Shown here: in pieces, positions 23,592-35,834 of the stretch
How positions within the stretch are numbered: position 1 is the first letter of the stretch
Layout: each line of letters starts with the position of its first letter
Origin: Sophora flavescens
Taxonomy: Eukaryota; Streptophyta; Magnoliopsida; Fabales; Fabaceae
DNA length: 64,000 bases
NCBI GenBank assembly: GCA_030762895.1
Contig: CM061067.1
Coordinates: forward strand, 172,172,518 to 172,236,517
Direction of reading: 5' to 3'
Program-made: the position numbers and the translations under genes
Notes under the pieces: model-generated
Told to the model about the DNA's origin: nothing
What the model saw: the letters and a program-made list of their open reading frames with translations, nothing else
The model's database searches: none

Positions 23592-24530
23592 AATTACTAA
23601 GAAAAATCGTGGTTTACTTGTTAAAGAAAGTTATAAAACCACGTGAGTAGTTCAGTAATTACTATAATTCTATATTATTCAATAAAATTATGAATTATAT
23701 ATATGTTATCTGAGGGAATGAACCTAATCTTAATATGATATTTTGCATAAAGTACCAATTAAATAAAGGAATGCAGAAACGAAATATATAACAGATCTTT
23801 TACGTTAATCAAGTAAAACAAAAACCTGTAACTTTTTTTGCTTTTCTTATTGACATCCTGTGGAGTGTAGTGGAGATCATGAGGGAGTTATTCCATATAT
23901 TAGTACAATGGCATGGATTAAATCTCTAAATTTGTCGCTCAAACGAGACTGGAACCATGGTATGCAGATGGACAAGTGGGAGGGTAAGTTGATTTCTAAT
24001 TGACACTTAACTTCTACACTTATCAGCTTCGTCCTCATGTTTCGTTTACAAATTCAGAAACATATTTGTTTTACAAACTTTTTACCGCATTTTTTATCAA
24101 ATTTATGATTGTGAAATTGACTAATGTAGGAATATACTCACATTTCTTAATTTACTCTTTGATCTACAAATATACATTGCAACTTTGAAGGGTTAATGAG
24201 CTGCATTAACAACTGAACTTTAACCATTAAAAACAGGGACGACCAGGTGATCTGACTATATCAATTAAACCGTTTATTTAAAAATTGGTTATAGAGAACC
24301 CTGTCGTTTGGGCTGAGCCCAATAGACCGGTCCAGTTCGATTCCTTTACCGGTTCAACGACCACTCCTGTATTGAGTAACTTTGTTTTTTTTGTTCTTCA
24401 AAGAATTTAGTCGTTAGATATGTAGATAGATTGGCCACATGTGCTGACCTGCCTCATCTTGTTGGTTATCCATAACTGGTGATTGTAATTAAACAAGCCA
24501 GAAAGAAGAGACCAAAATGAAAAGTATCAG

Positions 24531-25255
24531 ATGAGTTCAATAGGGCAAAGCATACTAATGGCACTAACTGTTTCAGTCAACAAGTATGCTTCATCCAATT
24601 TGCAAGCAGTTCATGGAACACAAGGAAAAGCATCAAACCGAACCACACCCACCTCAAGCACCAACGTCAAAGTGGAACTGGGAAGGAGAGGACTCGTTTT
24701 ATCCTCTTTAATTGCCACCACTCAAGTACCTGACTCTAGGACCCAGCTTCTTAAAAGTATATACATCACTCTCCTCACTTCTTCTTTTGTCTTCAGTTAG
24801 TGGTTGTAGTAGTGCTCTTGCTAACTCAAAACAACGTTGTAATTAAATTGTTATCAGAATATCTCAAGAAATCTGAGGAAAACAAGGAGAAAAATGACAA
24901 AGAGGTAAACATATCACTACCTGAATTCCCCACTTGTATGAAGGAATGCATTTAAATGTTATAACATTTTTAATTGGCCCTGTGTGAGGCATTGAATTAA
25001 ATGACATTTTGCCATCCCATTTTTGGATTAATCCAATTCAACATATTGTCTTCGGGGTCCTCATGAGTGATGTGCATTTTTGTTGTTTTGCTATGTTTTA
25101 TTTTGAATCAATTTGTGCTGCAGAGGCTGGAGAGTTATTACAAGCGTAATTATAAGGATTACTTTGAATTGATGGAAGGAACTTTGAAGGGAAAGAGTGG
25201 GGAGCTTTCAGACACAGAAAAAGGAATCCTTGATTGGCTTCAAAGTAACAAGTGA
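24531..25255 (+). CDS. Small conserved, probably chloroplast-targeted protein
   Basis: Three exons (24531-24756, 24858-24904, 25124-25255) join in frame to 134 residues. Residues 1-50 are Ser/Thr-rich with almost no acidic residues, like a transit peptide. Gly-Arg-Arg at 51-53 followed by LVLSSLIATT looks like a twin-arginine thylakoid-lumen signal (inference). The C-terminal part is charged and conserved-looking: KYLKKSEENKEKNDKERLE, then YYKRNYKDYFELMEG and DTEKGILDWLQSNK. I recognise this as a plant plastid-type small protein but cannot give it a secure name or function. Frame and splice sites are intact. A five-codon upstream ORF (ATG at 24517) precedes the start. Confidence 0.75.
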
Positions 25256-26044
25256 AATTATCTTTCTGAATTGCTAGAAGTTGCCACTTTTCAGTCATCT
25301 AACTGGTTCTGATAGCATTGAATTTGTTTATGTAAACTGTAACTCCACCTTCAAAATTGTAAATGAGATCCAAATAGGCTCATAGCTCGGTAGATTGTAA
25401 TTTCCAGCATCCTCCTTGAACTCCACCAAGTACAACCATTTCAAGTAATTGACTTTAATGTGACATGGGTTGGCATCACATTCTTGAATAGTATATTAAA
25501 CCACAAACTTTATTGGCTCCAAGAATTCCATTCTTTCTTTTTCTTTTTGATTTTTTTCTTCTTTTTGGATATTTGGATATGGTGGCAGTTACTTTCTTGC
25601 AAGATGTGTCATGAAATTTAACTGGATTGTCATGACTTGTTCAAAGGACAAGAAAGTATTATTGGCAAGCTGTGGCCACAAAGTCACCCCTCAAGAGCGT
25701 CAAAGATTCAAGTTACTGAACTACCGAATGATTTGGTAATTGGTAGTGTGGTTAAACATTAGTTTTAGGTTTACCAACCACCATATGCAATCTTATCTCA
25801 CAATTGGTCACCTTAAGGCTAAAGTCAATTCTCATGATCATTCTTAGGTGACAATTTGGGAACAGCTTTATACTGTGAGAACTTCTGTGGTAACATTGCA
25901 GTCATTGACCGTGTGTGACTTGCATAGCTTTGAGGATAAACGTAGCTTCATGAACTATGTGTGAAGAGTTAAATTTCCTTTATCAGAGGTCCACATGGAG
26001 ATATTTTAAGACAATTCTCTAGCAGTTTGTATATGTTTTACTGT
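25256..26044. other. 3' flank and intergenic DNA
   Basis: 3' untranslated region of the preceding gene, then unassigned low-complexity DNA up to the MULE target duplication. No gene is recognised. Confidence 0.5.
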
Positions 26045-26053
26045 TTATGTATC

Positions 26054-26270
26054 GGTGGCGTCTAAGGTGGATGAGTAGATAGGTGGTTCACCACAGAACC
26101 ACCTGTTTTTATCGTTGAATTCTTGTATTTTACCTTATTTTATATTGGATGGTTGGGATAAAATCGGCTGGCCGGTCACACTAAATTGTTCATATTTGTT
26201 ATATGATCCTTTCACGTGTGTTAACGGTAAAATATAGAGCGTTGTGACACTAAATTTTTCATATATGTTG
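26054..26270 (+). repeat. Left terminal region of MULE-1 (L type)
   Basis: Aligns over more than 200 bp, with roughly a quarter of positions changed, to the reverse complement of 40802-40560. Shared phrases include GGTGGTTCACCAC, TATTTTATATTGGA and GATCCTTTCACGTGTGTT / GGTCCTTTTGCGTGTATT. Confidence 0.8.
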
Positions 26271-26560
26271 CTGTGAGTCGGTTATATTTGCTGCTGTGAA
26301 TCGGTTATTTTGTAGCGACGCAATGGAGTAACCGATTCGATTCGGATATATATTTGTTATTGTGAATCGGCTACCATATAAACATGTATGTGAATCAGAT
26401 GTTTTGTGCCTTGTGAATCGGTTACATAAAGTACCCATGTGATTTGGTTGCGATACTGTGAACCGGCTATATTGCTATAATACACCACTGAATCGGGTAC
26501 TTAGAATCGGGTAAAAGTGTGAAGCGATTACAATGTTAAGTGAAATGGTTACTTGTATGG
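26270..26560 (+). repeat. Subterminal array of TGAATCGGTTA-like motifs
   Basis: About ten irregularly spaced copies of a decamer near TGAATCGGTT(A/G). The inverted counterpart is at 40320-40480 in MULE-2. Subterminal motif arrays are typical transposase-binding regions of large DNA transposons; that role is inferred. Confidence 0.7.
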
Positions 26561-27057
26561 ATTAAAATTTTATAGGATAAAGGCCCAAACCGCTAATTGA
26601 AAAAAAAAAAAAACATCGTGACATTTTGATCCAAAATGTCAAATTGTTTTTTTGTTAAGGACCAGTTTGAGCCTTTATTCAAATTTATAGATTTATTTGA
26701 TTGTAAAAATTATTAGATATTAAAAATATAATAAATAGTAAATATAAATTTTATATTAAATACGTAAAATAGATGGTTAAGTCAATCCACGATTCAGCTT
26801 GATTGTGGGGAAATATGAGAACCAATAAAAATATTTTACTTTGGTTGTAAGCAATTTTCCAACAAAATCCAATTTTAAATATTAAAATAAATAAATGTTA
26901 AATTTATACAAGATAAAATTATAATAGATACTAAAATATATTCAATAGTATGTATTAAAAAATGAGTAGCGAATATTAAAAATAATTTTAAATATTAAGA
27001 TCGGAAGAAGTTAAATATTAAAAAAAATTAAGATATAAATAATTTCAAATTATGTTA

Positions 27058-27750
27058 GGGCCTAGTTAGGTCACATTGGCTGAAGTTAGGTGGCATTTAT
27101 CTATATGAACAATATAGTAATGTTGGGTTAACTAAGTCACATCGGACTATTTTAGACATATTGGACAAAGTCAGCTAGTGGTGTAAGACTTGACCAATGA
27201 CATGATGAACCTGACAATATAGATCAAACCAAATAATTTGGTCAAGATTTTGTGGTATTTAAAGAATTGTTTATAATGCTATGTAATGGATTCATTAGGG
27301 TTAGGGGTTAGAACATGACATGCGCGTGATGATAGTAGTAGCTGGAAACGTCATCACTAGGTCCATGAATCAATTAAATGGTAGAAAATTAATTGTGCCA
27401 AGAAAGCAATATTGGCCCATGAAATGCATATTGAGACGGATAAGTCATATTGGACGAGCTGAGTCGAATCAGGCAGTATAGGCATGTCAGGGCCTAGTTA
27501 GGTCACATTGGCCGAAGTTAGGTGGCAATCGTCTATACGAACAATTTATAATGTTGGGGTAACTAAGTCACATCGGGCTAGTTTAGTCATATTGGACAAA
27601 GTCGGCTAGTGGTGTAAGACTTGACCAATGACATGATGAACCTCACAGTACAGATCAAACCAAATAATTTGGTCAAGATTTTGTGGCATTTGAAGAATCG
27701 TTTATAATGCTATGTAATGGATTCATAAGGTTAGGGTTAGGGTTAGGGTA
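27058..27750 (+). repeat. Direct duplication with 430-bp period inside MULE-1
   Basis: A block starting GGGCCTAGTTAGGTCACATTGG at 27058 recurs at about 27488 and is similar for roughly 260 bp (shared TAAGACTTGACCAATGACAT and AATAATTTGGTCAAGATTTT). Its short internal units (GGCCNAATNTGACTAA-like) appear inverted at 39010-39440 in MULE-2. Confidence 0.75.
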
Positions 27751-28290
27751 GTGAATAATGGATGAATCGATTCTATTGTAACAGAAAAAATCACTTCATT
27801 AGGTGCAATACTCGATTATCTGGTAGCAAAATAATTGATTCATTTGATGGAAAAGAACCGATTCATTTCTATTGCTTTACTCGGATGAATGAATTGAGAT
27901 GGGGATGTCATGCGCGTGTGGGAACATTATCTAGGGAATGTTACAACAAAACAAATATTCGATTTTGGTAGTGAACAATGGATGAATCGATTCCATTGTA
28001 ACAGAAAAAATCAATTCATTAGGTGCAATACTCGATTAGTAGGTAGCAAAATAATTGATTCACTCAATGGATTTAAAAGAATCGATTCATTTATATTGCT
28101 TTACTCGGATGAATGAATTGAGTTGGGGAAGTCGTGCACGTGTGACAACATTACAAGTGGTGCGTTACAACATAGTCAAATATGAGAAGTTCATGAACAA
28201 TGGATGATTCGATTATAATGTAGCAGAACTAGATTATACCTTAAAAGCCCATATAAAGATTCGATTATAATGTTGAAGAAATAATCGATT
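27747..28290 (+). repeat. AATCGATT-rich tandem repeat, two units and a partial third
   Basis: A unit of about 220 bp begins GTGAATAATGGATGAATCG at 27750 and again at 27970, with a third start near 28190. Each carries several TGATTCATT / AATCGATT motifs. The reverse complement of 38690-38960 in MULE-2 matches it. Confidence 0.75.
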
Positions 28291-28402
28291 CCTTAAAATT
28301 GCATCCCCAATAATTGATTACTAATATATTACAACACATGCTAACTCAACAATTTATATTACAATACAACAATCCAAATACCATGCCTAACACAGAGGAA
28401 AG

Positions 28403-30031
28403 TGTTGGAACCAAAGTGGTTTTGGATTTAATAATCTCTAAGTTTTGATGCTAACAAAAGGATTAAATTTGCTTGGCGAAGTGTTAGTTGAGATCTAACA
28501 TGTGCTTTCAGTTATGCAGGAATACTTTAATATAAGTAAAATAAACATGGAATAAGTTTTCATTGAAAGAATAAGCGTCCACCCTTGAAGGCGGGCTGCT
28601 CAAATACTTTGGTAAGGTTACTTCTTTATTTAATTAAGTAGACTGGTTTTCTTAAATAGACAAGGCTCTAAATGTTTGCTAGACGAATACCAAAATAACT
28701 TGTTAGATACAGCAAGTCCAAAGACTTGAGAATAAGCGCATCCATCTTACCATGTAAGCAGACAGAAGTAAATAGTAGAAGTAAATGAACTGAAAAATAA
28801 AGTAATCTAGTAGACGAACTCTAACTGCCACGTTACTAGACGGAGATCCTTGAGAAGCAGCAAGTCCAAAGACTTGATAGACAAGAGGATATGCCACATC
28901 ATCAGACGAGCAAAGTAAAATATTGAACAGACTTAGTCTCTCATATAACTAAGTAGACGAAGTTTCTTTTTAGACGAGATCCGTCTTTGAATGAATTAAA
29001 TGCAATCTGAATCTCTTGGATTTTTTTCAAATGATTGATATTTATTTCAATAGAATATTTTCTCTTCACATTTGTTTTATCTGCTTTAATGTTTTACCTT
29101 TTTGAAAAAGAAACATAGTACCATCAAGAAATGCAAAAAATTAGAATCGTACAATAATATACTACAAAACGATCTGTACGATGACAACTTTATGGCTGAA
29201 AAATGTGGATTTTACACAAAGGAGGAACAAAAAGTGCTCAAGCTGCAATACTCAGGAGTGAACCTCCAATTTCATGCTACCTCGATAACCAAGAGTACTA
29301 TTCAGCATTGCCACAATCAAGCTATCAGTCACAACGGATATCATGCATTAAATGCTATCTCTAAACGGGATTATTCAAAGTAACCGATGAAGAAATACAA
29401 GTGAAGAAGAAGGCCACTATAAATAGAAGACCTGAGATACTGAACCTAGAACTCTTGATTGCACAACCTTACTAGCTCAACTTTTGTAAAACTACAATCA
29501 CTCGTACTCATATTTCTTTAGAGAGCAAGAGTCAGTGTTTCTTAGTTTGAATATTGTGGAAATATTCATCTGATCTTAAAATGTCATATCCTCACACATA
29601 GTGAGTTAAGAAGATCAAACATGAAATCTCTTTGTTAGAGTTAGAGCCTGAAGAAGCTTAGTAAGAAAGAAATACTTGTAGCCTGGAGAGGTGTTGAATA
29701 CTTGGTTATAATTTATTCGGGAAATAATGGAGAAAATCCTTCAAGTAGAAGGGACTGGACGTATCTCTTGGTTGGAAGAGAGTGAACCATGATAAAAACA
29801 TATTGTGTGATTCTTCTATATCTTAACTCTTACAGATTTATTTGGTTTTTACTAACCAAGAGGTTTTGATATTGTTTTTGTTAAAGTCTTTTAAAAAAAG
29901 GATCTTTTTCTTTGTGCTTGCTTTTGCTTCAAAACTCCTTGAGTGCAAAATTTGTTTTAAAGGTTGTTTTTGAAAATTATTAACAAACACAATTCAACCC
30001 CCCCTTCTTGTGTTTGCCTGTGTCAACTTCA
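28403..30031 (+). repeat. 5' LTR of the SIRE-like element
   Basis: Starts TGTTGGAACCAAAG and ends GTCAACTTCA, two bases before the primer site. No ORF of note. It holds repeated AGACGA/GACGAG motifs and a probable transcript start region near 29420 (TATAAATAG at 29417-29425). Confidence 0.7.
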
Positions 30032-30033
30032 GT

Positions 30034-30045
30034 TGGTATCAGAGC
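30034..30045 (+). other. Primer-binding site (initiator Met-tRNA)
   Basis: TGGTATCAGAGC, two bases after the LTR end. Confidence 0.88.
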
Positions 30046-30102
30046 TCAGCCTCGAAAGGGTTGAACATCTAATAAGTGGTGAGGGAGTACGATCCAACAA
30101 CC

Positions 30103-31620
30103 ATGGATGCAGAAGGACAAGCTATCAACAGACCTCCTCTATTTGATGGAACGGATTATGACTACTGGAAGAAGAGAATGATGGCCTTCTTAGATGCACA
30201 TAATGTAGATATTTGGGAGCTGATTGAAACCGGCTACATTGAACCAAGAGATGAAGCCGGAGCCGCTGTTCCTAGAGCCCAATAAACTCAAGAGCAGAAA
30301 AACCAACATCAGCTAAATTTGAAGGCTAAGCACTAACTCATGTGTACTATAACCAGATCTGAACATGACAAAGTTCACAGATGTAATACTGCTAAAGAAA
30401 TCTAGGATACTCTTGCCCTAGATCATGAGGGTCCTTCACAAGTTAAGGAATCAAAGATCAACATGCTGGTTCATCAGTATGAGCTGTTCAAGATGGGTGA
30501 ACATGAAACAATAGACCAAATGTTTGGAAGATTCCAAACCATCACCAACAGTCTTAGATCTCTTGGAAAAGTTTATGAAAATAGAGATCATGTCAGAAAA
30601 ATCATGAGAAGTCTATCCAAGTAATGGAGACCTAAAATAACTGCTTTTCAGGAAGCCAAAAACCTGAATACACTCTCTCTGGAAGAGCTTCTTGGATCTC
30701 TCAAGGTTCATGAACTTGAACTTAATGAAGAAGAAAATTCCATAAAAGGAAAATCTATTGCCCTAAAGGCAAAGAAAGCAAGTTCATCAAAAGTTCTCAA
30801 ATCTGCTGAGTCATCAGATGAGTCTGAATATTCTGATAATGATGAAGGATCAGATGAGGATGAATTATCATTTATCTCCAGGAAGATTCAACATATGTGG
30901 AAAAAGAAAGGTGGTTTCAGAAGGAAGCAACTCCACAAAAATTTTTCCAAGGAGAAGACAGACTCCAAGGAAAAAGGTCCACCCTTGTGCTTTGAATGCA
31001 AGAAACTTGGTCATTTCAAAGCTGATTGTCCTGAGCTAAAGGATAAGAAGAAATTCTTCAAAAAAGAAGAAAGTCTTAATGGCTACATGGGAGGATCTTG
31101 ATCTGTCTTCATCAGATGAAGAAAATGAAGCTGAGGAAGAGGCAAATATCTGTCTCATGGCAGACACTGCATCAGAAAGCGAATACACTGATGCTAAGGT
31201 AATGAACTCTAATCTGTCCACTCTTCAAAATGCTTTTGATGAACTGTTGCATGAGTCGTCTATACTATCACGAGAATATAAGAGTCTCAAAAAGAAGTTT
31301 TCTAAACTGACTAGAGAATATGATAGGGTCTTCACTGAGAAACAAAACCACAAAAATGAAAACGACATACTAAAATTAGTGAATGTCAGTCTAGCTGACA
31401 AAATGGTGTGTGAACCTGATGTTTCTTGTGAAGTTGCAAAACTGAAACAAGATGTAACATATCTAACTGATTCTCTATCAAAGCTTGTAGGTGACTCAGA
31501 TAAGCTTAGTCTCATTTTAAGGTACTCTGGGTCACCTTATGATAAATCTGGTCTTGGTTATGACAAAGAGAAGCAAGACGCATCTCACAAAAAGTCAAAA
31601 CCACTTAAACAAGCATAGAG
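30103..31620 (+). pseudogene. Copia gag remnant with zinc knuckle and coiled coil
   Basis: Begins MDAEGQAINRPPLFDGTDYD with the gag block YWKKRMMAFLDAH. Several in-frame stops follow (first after PRAQ at about 30285). Later come a CCHC zinc knuckle CFECKKLGHFKADC (about 30990) and a long charged, heptad-like region in 31079-31618. A second knuckle, CKVCGKNGHITSRC, lies at 31677. Stops make it untranslatable as one protein. Confidence 0.82.
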
Positions 31621-31839
31621 ATTCAAAAGTTCCAAATAAATATACCAAAGCTAAGTCTAGCCCGTCCAACACCTTTTGCAAAGTGTGTGGAAAAAATGGG
31701 CATATTACATCTAGATGCATACATAATAAACATGCTAAGCATACTCATCTAGTGACAACTAACAAGAAAGGACCCAAGTTAGTTTGGGTACCTAAAAATA
31801 AGATAATACCTGTTGCAAATTTGCTTAACAACAGGAAGA

Positions 31840-34800
31840 AAACATATGTCTTGGTACTTGGACAGTGGCTGATCATGACACATGATCGGAGAAAAGTCTA
31901 TGTTCCAAAACCTTAAGCCCAAAGATGGTGGCTGAGTCACATTTGGAGGAAATTAGAAAGGGAAAATCACTGGTATAGGTAAAATTGGTAAACATCATTT
32001 TTCCTCCATCGATAATGTACTTTTAGTAAATGGCTTGAAGTAAAATCTACTGAGCATAAGTCAATTATGTGATAGTGGATATGCAGTGTCTTTTGATAAG
32101 AACATGTGTACTGTCAAGAAAGATGATGGATCACTTTTATTAACTGCAAAAAGGTAAAACAATCTCTGTAAGATTGGCTTGGAGGATCTCTCAAATCAAA
32201 GTGTCTCATGTCTAGTGTCCATTAAAGATGAGCGATGGATTTGGCACAAAAGGCTAGGTCATGCAAGCTTGAAATTGATTTCAAAGCTAAACAAGCATAA
32301 CCTCATGAGAGGACTACCAAACCTTAAGTTCAAAGCTAATGCTATCTGTGATGCATGTCAAAAGGAAAAACAAGTCAAAGGTTCTTTTGAATCTAAGAAT
32401 GTTGTTAGTACCAATAGACCACTAGAGTTGCTACATCTTGATCTTTTTGGTCCAACAAGGACTGCCTCTGTTAGTGGTAAGAAATATTGTCTTGTCATAG
32501 TAGACGATTACACTAGATGGACATGGGTTATGTTCCTAACTCACAAGGATGAGTCTTTTAAGGTCTTTTCTATATTCTGCAAACGTGTACAGAATGAAAA
32601 AGGCATGTGTATCACTTCAATCAGAAGTGACCATGGGGGAGAGTTTGAAAATGAGATATTTCATAAGTTCTATGAAGAAAGTGGTATCCTTCACAACTTC
32701 TCAATACCTAGAACACCATAGCAAAATAGTGTGGTAGAGAGAAAGAACAGATCTCTTCAAGAGATGGCTAGGACTATGCTCAATGACAACTCTGTCTCTA
32801 CACACTTCTGGGCTGAAGCTGTTAATACTGCCTGCTACATTCAGAACAGAATATACATTAGACCTATTTTGAATAAGACTCCTTATGAACTGTGAAAATA
32901 ATGAAAACCCAACATATCTTATTTTCACCCTTTTGGTTGTAAATGCTATATAATGAACACCAAAGATCAACTTGGTAAGTTTGATCCTAAAACAGATAAT
33001 GGAATACTACTAGGATACTCTAAAACATCTAAAGGCTTTAGAGTTTATAATTCTAGGACTCTAATAGTAGAGGAAAGTATTCATGTCAAGTTTGATGACA
33101 AACAGCCTGATAAAAAACTATCAGAGCTAGATGAAACCTTTGCAGATCTTGATCTAAACATTCTAGGGGGCTCACCTGAGATAAAAGTTGATGATCAAGA
33201 AGATGACCCTACTCAACAACCCGAAACTTTCACTTTTCAACATGGTACAGTTCAAAAATCTTGGTACTTCAAGAATTATCATCCACAGGATCAGATCATT
33301 GGAAACCCCAATGACAAGCTAAGAACCATATCAACCTTCAGAGAACAAGACAATTCTGCACTAGTCTCTGAGTTGGAACCAAAGACAGTAGACGAGGCTC
33401 TGCTGGACGATGGTTGGATTCTAGCTATGCAAGTAGAACTCAATCGGTTTGAAAGAAGTGATGTTTGGACTCTGGTTCCACTGCCCAAAGATAAATAAGT
33501 AATTGGAACAAAGTGGGTTTACAGAAACAAACTTGATGAAAATGGTAAGGTAATAAGAAACAAAGCAAGACTTGTTGCTCAAGGCTTCTCTCAAGAAGAA
33601 GGTATAGATTATACATAAACCTTTGCACCTGTTGCTAGATTAGAAGCTATTAGAACTCTACTTTCATTCGCTGCACATCATAGTATTATGCTTTTTCAGA
33701 TCGATGTTAAAAGTGCTTTTCTAAATGACTTTATTAATGAAGAAGCATATGTTATGCAACCTCCGGTTTTTGAGTGTGAAACCCATCCTAAACATGTATA
33801 TAAGCTTAAGAAAGCTTTGTACGGTCTTAAGCAAGCTCCTAGAGCTTGGTATGACAGACTAAGTTCCTTTCTTATGGAAAATGGATTCAATAGAGGAAAG
33901 GTTGACACAACCTTATTTAGAAAATCCATAATGAGTCTCTATGCAAAGAATTCTCTAAATTAATGCAGAAAGAGTTTGAAATGAGCATGATGGGAGAACT
34001 CAAATTCTTCCCTGGACTTCAAGTAAAACAAACCATGGACGAGGTGCTCATCCACCAAACCAAGTATATAAAAGAGCTTCTGAAACAGTTTAAGATGGAT
34101 GATTGTAAACCAATGAATACTCCTATCCACCCCACTTCCATACTGAACAAAGATGATAAAGAGAAAAAGGTAGACCAAAAGGTATATAGAGGTATGATAG
34201 GATCTCTCTTATATCTTACTGCGTCTAGGCCTGATATTATGCTCAGTGTATGTTTATGCGCTCAATTTCAATCTGATCCTAGAGAATCTCACTTATCAGC
34301 AGTTAAGAGAATTTCTAGATATTTAAAAGGTAATACTAATCTTGGTTTGTGCTTTAAGAAAAATGAAGATTACAGATTAATTGGTTTCTGTGATACTGAC
34401 TATGCTGGAGATGGAATTGAAAGAAAAAGCACTAGTGGAGGATGTCACTTCATTGGAGCTAATCTTGTCTCATGGTCAAACAAAAGACAAAGTACCATTG
34501 TCTTATCAACTGCTGAAGCTGAGTATATATCAGCTGCAAGTTGCTGCTCACAACTTCTCTGGATCAACCATCAATTAGAGGACTACAGTGTGTTTGTAAG
34601 TAATATTCCACTTATGTGTGATAATACTGCTGCAATAAAACTATCTAAGAATCCAATTTTGTATTCTAGATCAGCTAAGCACATAGAGATTAAACATCAT
34701 TTTATTAGGGATTATGTGCAAAAAAGTGTGTTTGATATTCAATTTGTAGATACTGACCATCAATGGGCAGATATCTTTACTAAATCTCTTGCAGAGGACA

Positions 34801-34847
34801 AATTTATCTTTATTAGGAAGCATCTTAATATGATATGTGTGGATTAA
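31840..34847 (+). pseudogene. Copia protease, integrase, RT and RNase H remnant
   Basis: The protease site near 31860 is broken by a stop inside the DSG motif. Integrase 32179-32900: WIWHKRLGHASL, HLDLFGPTRT, SDHGGEFEN and ERKNRSLQEM, with stops at 32719 and 32896. RT 33380-33960: WVYRNKLDENG, DVKSAFLND, YGLKQAPRAWY. The segment that should carry the catalytic YVDD is deleted near 33925. RNase H 33963-34847 is open for 294 codons (DTDYAGDGIERKSTSG, SAAEAEYIS-like block, ADIFTKSLAED). Confidence 0.85.
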
Positions 34848-35326
34848 TTTAGGCGTCCAGCCTTGAGATAAATTTGTTTTGCATCCACTACCTATGCTCG
34901 TCTAATACCTATTAAAAGTTGTGCGTCTATTGCATATTGTATTGCACGTCCATATGACATGTCCACTAATACTGGTTACCGCGTCCATTGTATAGTTTCA
35001 GACGAGTCCACGTCTGCTTGTGTTTAAGCATATTTTTTTTAATGTGTTAATAAATGCATTTATTTTGTCTCAAGACAAATTTATCCTTTATTCTCTTTGC
35101 TGAGTCAGTACTTCCATCAATCCCATCAAGACCTTTTTATAGTTCCAAGTTACCAATGTCGTTTTATCATAATGACATGTCATGTCAAAAGGTTTTTTTA
35201 ACCTTTGAGATTCAAATTCCTTTATAAGTAATATTTTTCCCTCTGAAAAAAAAACTTTACATTTCTCTAACCTCTCGAGCTATCTCTCTCTCTGCTTTCA
35301 AACCCTAAGCTCTCTGATCACCTAAA

Positions 35327-35825
35327 ATGGCTTCTTATTCAACCTTTTACGTGGACAAGCTCAACTTGGCAATAGAGCATCATTTCAACCTTGGAGTGCT
35401 GCAAGACTACAACCTAGACATAAGCAAATATGTTAATGCAAGCGGGTGGGGAGGACTCTTCACGGAGAAAGTCTCTATCTTTCCCAACCTGATTAGGGAT
35501 TTCTGGAGAAATGTCCAAGTGACTGATACTGACTTTTTCTCAACGGTGTTAAGAAAGAAGATTGTAGTCTTGGAGAAAACTATTGCTGATGTAATTTTCT
35601 GTGCTCAGGAGGGTTTAGTTTTTACTGAGTCATGGGAAGAGGATTTGGGTGGCTCTGAGACCATTGAAGTCTGTCTCATGAAAGAAGACACAGTCAGAAC
35701 TCACACTTGGAAGGCTGTTGAAATGAAGGACATTGTTCACTTCCTTCATTAGCCTCTTAACAAGGTGGTTCTTCATAAGGTTGGATCCAAAGACAACCTT
35801 TCCTCTCTAAGTTTGGCTTAACAGC
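35327..35825 (+). pseudogene. Extra 3' ORF of the SIRE-like element
   Basis: A 141-codon open frame beginning MASYSTFYVDKLNLAIEHHF, with KYVNASGWGGLF and FPNLIRDFWRNV. It resembles the 'putative plant transposon protein' domain found downstream of pol in legume elements. A TAG after HFLH interrupts it, and similar sequence continues to about 35825. Role unknown. It is followed directly by a second gag, so the join is a rearrangement or nested insertion. Confidence 0.6.
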
Positions 35826-35834
35826 TATAAGCGT

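Larger units (their letters stand above)
13364..23983 (+). pseudogene. Serine carboxypeptidase-like (SCPL, S10 family) pseudogene
   Basis: Recognisable exons: 13364-13449 (hydrophobic signal-type start, then FPGKLPFKLETG), 13545-13692 (PILLWLTGGPGCSG), 13908-13974 continued at 18675-18690 (LPTLKLNPYSWTK), 20380-20417, 20534-20629 (GYVLGNP), 20753-20836 (STKRNCQGEY), 21921-22020 (QILEPLCD), 22741-22812 (YVFPYIWAN), 23069-23184 and 23871-23983 (SGDH.GVIPY). SCPL enzymes are secretory or vacuolar peptidases or acyltransferases with a Ser-Asp-His triad. Breaks: two extra bases in exon 2 near 13557; a copia insertion inside exon 3; no exons found for the nucleophile (GDSYSG) region, between 18690 and 20380, or for the C-terminal catalytic His; a LINE after 20836; an in-frame TAG and a frameshift in 21921-22020; a one-base loss in the last exon. 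Clearly dead. Confidence 0.92.
28403..35825 (+). mobile_element. SIRE-like Ty1/copia retrotransposon, degenerate, 3' LTR missing
   Basis: The 5' LTR (28403-30031) is followed by a primer site (30034-30045), gag (30103-31620), protease, integrase, RT and RNase H (to 34847), and an extra ORF (35327-35752). The extra 3' ORF and the long LTR are the layout of the SIRE/Maximus lineage, common in legumes. Many stops and at least one internal deletion are present. No second TGTTGGAACC terminus was found, so the 3' end is lost. It lies inside MULE-1. Confidence 0.8.

Noticed and set aside
26270..26560. CRISPR-like array of spaced repeats
   Set aside because: Spacing is irregular, the repeat is only about 10 bp and degenerate, and the context is a plant nuclear DNA transposon arm.
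27725..27750. TTAGGG-like tandem triplet suggesting interstitial telomere DNA
   Set aside because: Only about three units, of the six-base rather than the usual plant seven-base type, and lying in the 430-bp duplication where the sister copy has only one degenerate unit. Chance expansion is simpler.
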